Positions 1 through 5,763 of a stretch of 5,763 nucleotides of DNA are shown here, in pieces. The stretch covers positions 1 through 5,763 of the forward strand of contig JACQEV010000298.1 of the NCBI GenBank assembly GCA_016200385.1, in the 5' to 3' direction. The notes under the pieces were generated by a model. It was not told the DNA's origin. It searched no databases and saw only the letters and a program-made list of their open reading frames with translations. The DNA comes from Candidatus Methylomirabilota bacterium. GTDB taxonomy: Bacteria > Methylomirabilota > Methylomirabilia > Methylomirabilales > Methylomirabilaceae. Positions within the stretch are counted from its first letter, which is position 1. Each line of letters begins with the position of its first letter. Both the position numbers and the translations under genes were made by a program.

Positions 1-88
1 CGGTCCGTTAGAGCCGAATTTGACACCTCAGGGATCTTGATGCCCGGAAGAGCCTGCCATCTCAGGCAAGCCCGCTGTGAAAGAGGGT
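1..88. other. Window edge downstream of the ferredoxin; no gene recognised, weak hairpin only
   Basis: On the minus strand this is the sequence after the ferredoxin stop. The only structure seen is a 5-bp stem, GCCTG (52-56) with CAGGC (63-67) and a 6-base loop. It has no run of T after it on the minus strand, so it is not a convincing terminator. One minus-strand frame stays open across the stretch but has no ATG start and no recognisable protein. Confidence 0.4.
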
Positions 89-433
89 CTATTCCTTCTT
101 GGGATATTTCTTGTAATAGAGGTTGGCGACGCTCCCCTCCTCCTCCCTCTGGGCCTCCCACACGCTCTTCTGGACCGAGACAGGAAGGCCATGGCCCCCA
201 TCCTTGAAGGGATCGGCGTTCTTCGCGATGTAATCCTTCCACTGTTCCGGAACCTGTGTCGCCTCGAAGATCGCGGTCACCGGGCACTCCGGCTCGCAGG
301 CCCCGCAATCGATGCACTCATCCGGATGGATTAAAATAATGTCTTCCCCCTCGTAGAAGCACTCTACGGGGCAGACGTCCACACACGCATGGTCTTTGGT
401 GCCGATGCACGGCTCGGCCACGATGTACGCCAT
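89..433 (-). CDS. Seven-iron ferredoxin ([3Fe-4S] + [4Fe-4S])
   Basis: This is a small soluble electron carrier of 114 residues, the usual length for 7Fe ferredoxins of the Azotobacter FdI type. The N-terminal half holds Cys9, Cys17, Cys21, Cys25, Cys40, Cys43, Cys46 and Cys50. By the FdI pattern, Cys9, Cys17 and Cys50 bind the [3Fe-4S] cluster. Cys21, Cys40, Cys43 and Cys46 bind the [4Fe-4S] cluster, and Cys25 is the conserved free cysteine. The spacing C-x7-C-x3-C is what rules out a simple 2[4Fe-4S] ferredoxin. The C-terminal extension ([14 protein letters not shown] to KKYPKKE) is typical of the family. As the last gene of the suf run it may supply electrons for cluster assembly or simply be a client that needs clusters. 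Both are inference. It ends at TAG (89-91). Confidence 0.96.
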   Translation of the reverse strand: MAYIVAEPCIGTKDHACVDVCPVECFYEGEDIILIHPDECIDCGACEPECPVTAIFEATQVPEQWKDYIAKNADPFKDGGHGLPVSVQKSVWEAQREEEGSVANLYYKKYPKKE

Positions 434-439
434 CGCTTT

Positions 440-444
440 CCTCC
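440..444 (-). promoter_or_regulatory. Ribosome binding site of the ferredoxin gene
   Basis: The minus strand reads GGAGG (within AAGGAGGAAAG), six bases before the ATG at 433. It supports this start. The rest of the 67-base gap after sufT shows no promoter or terminator that I can recognise. Confidence 0.8.
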
Positions 445-500
445 TTCCTGACTACGTGGTTCCGGGTTTGCGTAATGTCGCTTCTACTCGAACACTCGGC

Positions 501-827
501 TCACAGGAAGCCGAGCTGAAGCTTGGCTGCTTCGGACATCTTGGATGGCTCCCAAGGGGGATCCCAGACAACCTCCACCTGGGCATCCGTCACGCCAGGA
601 ACATCCAGCACTCTGCTTTCTACCTCTGCTGGCAGCTCCGCTGCGGCCGGGCAATGGGGCGATGTCAGCGTCATCCGGACTAATGCGGAGCCTGAGGGCT
701 CCACTTTGACCTCGTAGATCAGCCCCAGCTCATAGATATTGACGGGGATCTCCGGATCATAACAGGTACGCAGTGCTTCGATGATCTGGACTTCGAGATC
801 GTTGGTGTTGACAGAGGTAGTTTCCAT
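501..827 (-). CDS. sufT: SufT-like Fe-S maturation factor (MIP18/DUF59 family)
   Basis: This 108-residue protein belongs to the MIP18 (DUF59, FeS_assembly_P) family of small cytoplasmic factors that help mature or target Fe-S clusters. The SUF-linked form is called SufT. It shows the family motif DPEIPVNIYELGLIY (24-38), TSPHCPAAAELPAEV (55-69) with the conserved Cys59, and the C-terminal VWDPPWEPSKMSEAAKLQLG typical of SufT- and PaaD-like members. Its place after sufS-sufU supports SufT over PaaD, since no phenylacetate genes are nearby. The exact biochemical role of SufT is less settled than that of the other Suf proteins. The start is fixed by AGGAGGT three bases upstream. The gene ends at TGA (501-503), 67 bases before the ferredoxin start. 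Confidence 0.93.
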   Translation of the reverse strand: METTSVNTNDLEVQIIEALRTCYDPEIPVNIYELGLIYEVKVEPSGSALVRMTLTSPHCPAAAELPAEVESRVLDVPGVTDAQVEVVWDPPWEPSKMSEAAKLQLGFL

Positions 828-830
828 CAG

Positions 831-837
831 ACCTCCT
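831..837 (-). promoter_or_regulatory. Strong ribosome binding site of sufT
   Basis: The minus strand reads a perfect AGGAGGT followed by CTG and the ATG at 827. It fixes the sufT start and suggests independent, strong initiation after the 61-base gap, unlike the coupled sufS-sufU junction. Confidence 0.8.
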
Positions 838-888
838 AAGGGCGCGTGGCGAGACTGGCCTTATAGCGAACTCACAACCCAAGCCGCC

Positions 889-1341
889 CTACTCCGTCGA
901 TACAGCCTCCCTCTTCCCCTCAAGCGCGGCATGCAGGGTGTGCCATGGCAGGGTGGCGCACTTGACCCGAACCGGGAATTCACGGACACCTGAGAAGGCT
1001 GCGAGCTTCCCTACTTCAAGCTGATCGAACGTGACGCCGAGATCTGCGGTAACCATCTTATGGAAGGTCTCAAAAAGGACCTCCGCTTCTGCCTTCGTCT
1101 TTCCCTTCAGTGTGGCGGTCATTATCGAGGCAGAGGCTTTGGAGATCGCACAGCCCGATCCTTGAAAGCTGATGTCTTTGATCATGTCATCTTCCATCCG
1201 CAGGTACACCATGAGCTGGTCGCCGCAGAGCGGGTTGTATCCCTCCGCCGTCCGGTTCGCGCCCTCCAGCTTCTGGAAGTTGCGCGGCCTCTTATTGTGG
1301 TCAAGGATCACCTCCTGGTAGAGCTCGCGCAGGTCTGACAT
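889..1341 (-). CDS. sufU: SufU, zinc-dependent sulfurtransferase partner of SufS
   Basis: SufU accepts persulfide sulfur from SufS and passes it to the SufBCD scaffold. It has an IscU-like fold but acts as a zinc-dependent sulfurtransferase, not as a scaffold. The 150-residue product starts [20 protein letters not shown] and shows the four expected zinc or catalytic ligands: Cys39 and Asp41 in YNPLCGDQL, Cys64 in GSGCAISKAS, and Cys128 in RVKCATLPWHTL. The long segment between Cys64 and Cys128 (about 20 residues longer than in IscU) is the SufU hallmark. The IscU motif LPPVK is absent. The ATG shares its A with the sufS TGA (TGATG), and I see no strong Shine-Dalgarno site, so translation is probably coupled to sufS. 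It ends at TAG (889-891), and the next gene starts 61 bases on. Confidence 0.97.
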   Translation of the reverse strand: MSDLRELYQEVILDHNKRPRNFQKLEGANRTAEGYNPLCGDQLMVYLRMEDDMIKDISFQGSGCAISKASASIMTATLKGKTKAEAEVLFETFHKMVTADLGVTFDQLEVGKLAAFSGVREFPVRVKCATLPWHTLHAALEGKREAVSTE

Positions 1342-2612
1342 CAGCCGAACAGTGTGGTGACCTTGTGGATCGCTCGCGCCAGGGCGTCGATCTCTTCCCG
1401 TGTGTTGTAGAAAGCCAGTGACGCCCTGGCGGTGGCCGGCACGCCGAATCGCTGCAGCACCGGCTGAGCGCAGTGATGGCCCGTCCGGATCGCGATCCCA
1501 TCCTGATCCAGGATCGTCCCGATGTCGTGCGGGTGCACGCCATCAAGCACGAAGGACAGGATGCCCGCTTTCTCCTTTGCCGTCCCGATGATGCGAAGGC
1601 CCGGTATGGCAGCAAGAGCGTCGGTCGCATGGGCGAGTAACCCTCGCTCGTACGCGGCAATCTTGTCCAGTCCGACTTCAGTCAGGTAGTCGATCGCCGC
1701 GCCGAGCCCAATGGCGCCCGCGATGTGGGGCGTCCCCGCCTCGAACTTGAACGGGACCACGTTGTAGAGGGTCCTCTCGAAGGTGACCGAGAGGATCATG
1801 TCGCCGCCACCCTGGTAGGGGGGCATGGCCTCGAGGAGGTGGGCCTTGCCGAACACGATGCCGATGCCGGTTGGGGCAAACAGCTTGTGCCCAGACAAGA
1901 CATAGAAATCGCAGTCAAGTGCCCGAACATCGACTGATAGATGAGGGGCTGCCTGGGCACCATCGATTACCACAGGCACACCATGGCTGTGCGCCATCTC
2001 GATGATCTGCTTGACCGGATTAATCGTCCCCAGCGCGTTCGACACATGCACCACCGAGACCAGGCGCGTCCTCGCGTTCAGGAGCTTCTTGAATTCATCC
2101 ATCAGCAACTCGCCATCGTCGTTGATCGGAATGACCCGCAACGCCGCGCCAGTCTCCTGACACAGGATCTGCCACGGGACGATATTCGAGTGATGTTCCA
2201 TCGCAGAGATGATGATCTCATCCCCAGCCTTGAGGCTCATCTTTCCATAGCTCTGCGCGACGAGGTTGATCCCCTCGGTGGCGCCGCGAACAAAGATGAT
2301 CTCTCGGGCGTCCGAGGCGTTGAGAAAGCGTGCCACCTTGGCGCGGGCATCCTCAAAGAGCTCCGTGGCCCGCTCGCTCAAGAGGTGGATCCCACGGTGG
2401 ACATTTGAGTTCTCCGCCTGGTAATAGCGAGTGACCGCGTCGATCACGACCTGTGGCTTCTGGCTCGTGGCCGCACTGTCAAGGTACACGAGCGGCTTGC
2501 CGTGAACCTGTTGCCTCAGGATGGGGAAGTCTTGCCTGACTCTCTCCACGTCGAATCCCGCAGGACGGCCACGCAGTGTCTCCTGCGCGGCGAGTTCATT
2601 GATTGTTCTCAT
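1341..2612 (-). CDS. sufS: SufS, PLP-dependent cysteine desulfurase
   Basis: SufS converts L-cysteine to L-alanine and holds the released sulfur as a persulfide for Fe-S assembly. The 423-residue product is a class V aminotransferase fold of the SufS (group II) type. It shows [13 protein letters not shown] (41-53), [10 protein letters not shown] with His140 and His141 near the cofactor, [10 protein letters not shown] with Asp217, the PLP Schiff-base Lys243 in SGHK, the catalytic Cys381 in RTGHHCAQP, and [10 protein letters not shown] with the substrate-binding Arg396. The short active-site loop and the RTGHHCAQP motif mark SufS and not IscS/NifS. The ATG at 2612 gives about 20 residues before the usual [13 protein letters not shown] start. 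It is preferred because it overlaps the sufD stop (ATGA), has GAGG seven bases upstream, and no nearer ATG exists. The SufU neighbour implies a SufU-dependent enzyme as in Bacillus. Confidence 0.98.
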   Translation of the reverse strand: MRTINELAAQETLRGRPAGFDVERVRQDFPILRQQVHGKPLVYLDSAATSQKPQVVIDAVTRYYQAENSNVHRGIHLLSERATELFEDARAKVARFLNASDAREIIFVRGATEGINLVAQSYGKMSLKAGDEIIISAMEHHSNIVPWQILCQETGAALRVIPINDDGELLMDEFKKLLNARTRLVSVVHVSNALGTINPVKQIIEMAHSHGVPVVIDGAQAAPHLSVDVRALDCDFYVLSGHKLFAPTGIGIVFGKAHLLEAMPPYQGGGDMILSVTFERTLYNVVPFKFEAGTPHIAGAIGLGAAIDYLTEVGLDKIAAYERGLLAHATDALAAIPGLRIIGTAKEKAGILSFVLDGVHPHDIGTILDQDGIAIRTGHHCAQPVLQRFGVPATARASLAFYNTREEIDALARAIHKVTTLFG

Positions 2613-4003
2613 CGCGCGTCCTCGGCCCGGGAGCCGTGTTGGAGCCTCGTGACCAGGAGATTCTCGATCTGGGCACGGACCGGCTCAACTTTGATCCGGC
2701 CGACCATCTCGCTCGCGAACGCATAGGTGAGCAGATTGCGCGCGGTCGCCAGGTCCAGGCCGCGCGAGCGCAGATAAAAGACGGCGTCCTGGTCAAGCTG
2801 GCCAATCGTCGATCCGTGGGTGCATTTCACGTCGTCCGCGTAAATCTCCAATTGCGGCTTCGTATTGATCGTCGCGCCCTCGGACAGGAGCAGGTTCTTG
2901 TTGGTTTGCTTGGCGTCGGTTTTCTGGGCGGCCTTATGCACGTAGATCTTTCCGTTGAAGACCCCCCTTGACTTCCCATCGAGAAGACCTTTATAGAGCT
3001 CCCGGCTGCTGCAGTGGGGCTTCACGTGGTCGATCCTGGTGTGGTTATCCACATGCTGCCGACCGGTCACCATGTACAGACCATCGAGGGTGCACTCGAT
3101 GCCTTCGCCATCGAGCGTCGCATTCAGATCGTTCCGGACGAGCGCGCCGCCCAGGTCGATCGAATGGGACGAGAAATTGCTGCTGCGGTCCAGATGGGCC
3201 TGTACGGTCGCAATGTGAAAGGCCTCCTCGCTCTCCCGCTGCACCTTGTAATAGTCAATCACGGCGTTCTTTCCGCCGATGATCTCGGTGACCACGTTGG
3301 TGAGGTAGACGTTGGTTCCCACGCCAACGTAGCTCTCGACGATCATGGCCTGGCTCCCATCGTCCGCCACGATCAGGTTCCGCGGATGCGACACAACGGC
3401 CGTTCCGAGGCTCTCATGAGCCAAGCCGACCGGCCTGTCCTGAGCCGAGTCGAAGGGCGCGGTCGAGACGAACAGGAGATGGATGGGCCGCTCGACGACT
3501 TTGCCCTTTGGGACGTACACGAACGCCCCATCCTTCATGAAGGCGGAGTTAAGGGCCACGAAGGCATGATCATGATAGCTGGCGTGCCGGGCCAGGTGTG
3601 GCTCAATCGAGGCCGGATCGGAGCCCCAGGCTGCCGCAAGACTTCCCGCTTTCACGCCCTCGGGAAGCGACCTGAGCGACGAAAGCTTGCGCGAGAAATG
3701 ACCGTTCACAAACACAAGCTGGACGCACGCTGACTCTTCCAAGGTGGCGCGCGCAAGGGCCTCGGCCGTCAGCCCATTCGCCTCACATTCCGCACGCTTG
3801 AAGCGGGTCTTGGCGATCGGCGCCACGTTGGTATACTTCCACTCTTCAAGTCGAGTCGTGGGAAACCCGAGTTCTGAAAAGCGGGAGATCGCCGCTTTGC
3901 GGATCTGATGGATCCAGGACGGCCCCTTTGTCGCGCCGTTCTTCTCGAACAGTTCAAAGTCCGAGAGATAGGTGTCCAGCTCTTTCGAGGCAGTAACCAT
4001 CAT
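2609..4003 (-). CDS. sufD: SufD, scaffold partner subunit of SufBCD, with a repeat-derived insertion
   Basis: SufD is the SufB paralogue that completes the cytoplasmic SufBCD complex and is needed for iron acquisition. The product has 464 residues, at the long end for the family. Visible blocks are an N-terminal helical part with [12 protein letters not shown] (51-62), [20 protein letters not shown] (164-183), [20 protein letters not shown] (205-224), the beta-helix core, [14 protein letters not shown] (391-404) with Cys394 and His396 (His396 equivalent to E. coli His360), and the C-terminal SRGLD and AFASEMV blocks. Between STAP and VVSHPRN it has about 20 extra residues beginning FDSAQDRP, encoded by a dispersed-repeat-like sequence (3434-3456). 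The chosen ATG at 4003 is followed immediately by a second ATG at 4000, and the ribosome binding site is weak (AAGAG-like), so either Met is possible. Its TGA overlaps the sufS ATG as ATGA. Confidence 0.97.
   Translation of the reverse strand: MMVTASKELDTYLSDFELFEKNGATKGPSWIHQIRKAAISRFSELGFPTTRLEEWKYTNVAPIAKTRFKRAECEANGLTAEALARATLEESACVQLVFVNGHFSRKLSSLRSLPEGVKAGSLAAAWGSDPASIEPHLARHASYHDHAFVALNSAFMKDGAFVYVPKGKVVERPIHLLFVSTAPFDSAQDRPVGLAHESLGTAVVSHPRNLIVADDGSQAMIVESYVGVGTNVYLTNVVTEIIGGKNAVIDYYKVQRESEEAFHIATVQAHLDRSSNFSSHSIDLGGALVRNDLNATLDGEGIECTLDGLYMVTGRQHVDNHTRIDHVKPHCSSRELYKGLLDGKSRGVFNGKIYVHKAAQKTDAKQTNKNLLLSEGATINTKPQLEIYADDVKCTHGSTIGQLDQDAVFYLRSRGLDLATARNLLTYAFASEMVGRIKVEPVRAQIENLLVTRLQHGSRAEDAR
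3434..3456 (-). repeat. Dispersed-repeat-like element captured in frame inside sufD
   Basis: The minus strand contains TTCGACTCGGCTCAGGAC with flanking CC and AGG, and encodes FDSAQDR within SufD (residues 184-190). I recall a widespread short repeat of the form TTCGACaagCTCAGGAC in many uncultured-bacterium genomes, and this matches it except for the central bases. It sits where related SufD proteins pass almost directly from the LLFVSTAP strand to the SHPRN block, so it looks like an insertion into a surface loop that kept the frame. Only one copy is present in the window, so repeat status rests on recognition and not on copy number here. Confidence 0.6.
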
Positions 4004-4017
4004 GAAGCTTTTCTCTT

Positions 4018-4788
4018 TCAGGCGATCGTTGGCTGGGCGAGTTCGACTTCCGCTTTGATCCAGTCGTACCCTTTGTCTTCAAGTTCCAGGGCAAGCGCTT
4101 TCCCGCCCGACTTGACAATCCGACCGTCAAACATGACGTGCACATAGTCGGGCACGATGTAGTTCAGCAGTCGCTGGTAATGCGTGATCAGGAGGATTGC
4201 GCGGTCCTTGCTCCGGAGCGCGTCAACCCCGTTCGCCACGATTCTCAAGGCATCAATGTCCAGGCCGGAGTCGGTCTCGTCTAGAATCGCCAGCTTGGGG
4301 TCGAGCACTGCCATCTGCAGGATCTCATTGCGCTTCTTCTCACCGCCCGAGAACCCCTCGTTGAGTGGACGGTTCACGAGGCTCTGGTCCATCTCCACGA
4401 GCTTCATCTTCTCCTTGATCAAGGCCAGGAAGTCGATGGCGTCGAACTCCTCAAGGCCACGGTGCTTCCGGATGGCATTGACCCCCGCTTTCAGGAAATA
4501 GGTGGTGCTCACCCCGGGGATCTCGACCGGGTATTGAAAGGCCAGGAAAACCCCCTCGCGGGCGCGTTCCTCCGGAGGCATCTTCAGCAGGTCCTTCCCC
4601 TCATAGATCACCTCACCGGCCGTGACCTCGTAGCTCTCCCGTCCGGCAAGCACATGGGCCAGAGTGCTCTTCCCCGAGCCATTGGGACCCATGACGGCGT
4701 GGACCTCGCCAGCGTTGACCGTCAGGTCGATCCCGCGCAGGATTTCCGTGTTGCCGACTTTCGCATGCAGATTCCTAACTTCGAGCAT
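4018..4788 (-). CDS. sufC: SufC, ABC-type ATPase of the SufBCD complex
   Basis: SufC is the soluble ATPase that drives conformational change of the SufB-SufD scaffold. It has an ABC fold but no transport role. The 256-residue product is full length for the family. It shows Walker A GPNGSGKST (residues 34-42), a Q-loop in FQYPVEIPGVST (Gln85), the SufC-type signature FSGGEKKRNE (146-155), Walker B LAILDETDSGLD with Asp170 and Glu171, and the switch His203 in ITHYQRLL. The FQYPVEIPGV and FSGGEKKRNE blocks separate SufC from ordinary transporter ATPases. The ATG at 4788 has a good ribosome binding site, and the protein starts directly in the conserved MLEVRNLHAKV. The TGA at 4018 lies 14 bases before sufD, consistent with cotranscription. 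Confidence 0.98.
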   Translation of the reverse strand: MLEVRNLHAKVGNTEILRGIDLTVNAGEVHAVMGPNGSGKSTLAHVLAGRESYEVTAGEVIYEGKDLLKMPPEERAREGVFLAFQYPVEIPGVSTTYFLKAGVNAIRKHRGLEEFDAIDFLALIKEKMKLVEMDQSLVNRPLNEGFSGGEKKRNEILQMAVLDPKLAILDETDSGLDIDALRIVANGVDALRSKDRAILLITHYQRLLNYIVPDYVHVMFDGRIVKSGGKALALELEDKGYDWIKAEVELAQPTIA

Positions 4789-4794
4789 TCGTTG

Positions 4795-4800
4795 TCCTTT
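4795..4800 (-). promoter_or_regulatory. Ribosome binding site of sufC
   Basis: The minus strand reads AAAGGA, six bases before the ATG at 4788. It supports this start and lies outside the inverted repeat, just 3' of it in the transcript, so the hairpin need not mask it. Confidence 0.7.
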
Positions 4801-4805
4801 GTAGG

Positions 4806-4868
4806 CGTTCAGCTATCAGCTATCAGCCGTCAGCTAAGAGCTGAAAGCTGAACGCTGATTGCTGAATG
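4806..4868. repeat. Heptad-periodic imperfect inverted repeat between sufB and sufC
   Basis: This element fills most of the 86-base gap between the sufB stop and the sufC start. The left arm (4806-4835) carries TCAGC at 4809, 4816, 4823 and 4830. The right arm (4839-4868) carries GCTGA at 4840, 4847, 4854 and 4861. Each series has exact 7-base spacing, and the two arms are inverted around a 3-base loop (4836-4838). Aligning one arm with the reverse complement of the other gives 24 of 30 identities, so the transcript could form a hairpin with about 24 Watson-Crick pairs broken by small internal mismatches. The hairpin starts six bases after the sufB stop. It could stabilise the sufB mRNA 3' end, mark a processing site, or attenuate into sufC. 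It has no U-tract on the minus strand, so it does not look like a classical terminator. I recall similar GCTGA-heptad repeats between genes in environmental genomes, but that is memory and not a search. Confidence 0.85.
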
Positions 4869-4874
4869 CTGCTC

Positions 4875-5763
<889 letters not shown>

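Noticed and set aside
52..67. Rho-independent terminator after the ferredoxin gene
   Set aside because: The stem is only 5 bp and the minus strand continues TCTTCCGGG without a T-tract.
1..88. Start of a further minus-strand gene beyond the ferredoxin
   Set aside because: An open frame crosses the stretch, but it has no ATG start, no clear ribosome binding site and no recognisable sequence. It is too short to judge.
1941..2408. Plus-strand open frame of 155 codons antisense to sufS
   Set aside because: It is fully inside sufS and resembles no known protein. Its composition is that of a reverse-complement shadow.
3014..3733. Plus-strand open frame of 239 codons antisense to sufD
   Set aside because: It lies wholly opposite the clear sufD gene, matches no family I recognise, and has the Arg/His/Asp-rich make-up of a GC-rich antisense shadow.

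Overview
The window is an iron-sulfur cluster assembly (SUF) operon read entirely on the minus strand, so transcription runs from high to low coordinates. In that order the genes are sufB (5' end outside the window), sufC, sufD, sufS, sufU, a sufT-like MIP18/DUF59 gene, and a seven-iron ferredoxin gene. No plus-strand gene, RNA gene, CRISPR array or transposase is supported. The long plus-strand reading frames are antisense shadows of this GC-rich coding DNA.

Layout: sufB (4875-5763) has all the conserved SufB blocks in one frame, but a TAG codon at 5673-5675 interrupts it. An 86-base gap after sufB holds a 7-base-periodic inverted repeat (4806-4868). sufC (4018-4788) follows, then sufD (2609-4003) after 14 bases. 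sufD and sufS (1341-2612) overlap by an ATGA, and sufS and sufU (889-1341) by a TGATG. sufT (501-827) and the ferredoxin (89-433) are spaced 61 and 67 bases further on, each with its own strong Shine-Dalgarno site. Bases 1-88 hold no recognisable gene.

How the genes work together (established for the families): SufS removes sulfur from cysteine and SufU accepts it by zinc-dependent persulfide transfer. The SufB-SufC-SufD complex, driven by the SufC ATPase, builds the cluster on a SufB/SufD scaffold. SufT is a maturation or targeting factor. The ferredoxin is a plausible, unproven electron donor or client. The use of SufU, with no SufE or SufA seen here, resembles the SUF systems of Gram-positive and several deep-branching phyla rather than E. 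coli sufABCDSE.

Organism: an uncultured-type bacterium of moderately high GC (high fifties percent by eye). Two dispersed-repeat types, the GCTGA heptad inverted repeat and a TTCGACTCGGCTCAGGAC-type element inside sufD, together with the gene set, suggest the Methylomirabilota (NC10)/Nitrospirota/Chloroflexota range. I lean towards NC10, as inference only.

No wholly new system is evident. The points worth attention are the amber codon in an otherwise perfect sufB, a repeat element captured in frame inside sufD, the large heptad hairpin between sufB and sufC, and a 7Fe ferredoxin attached to the operon.
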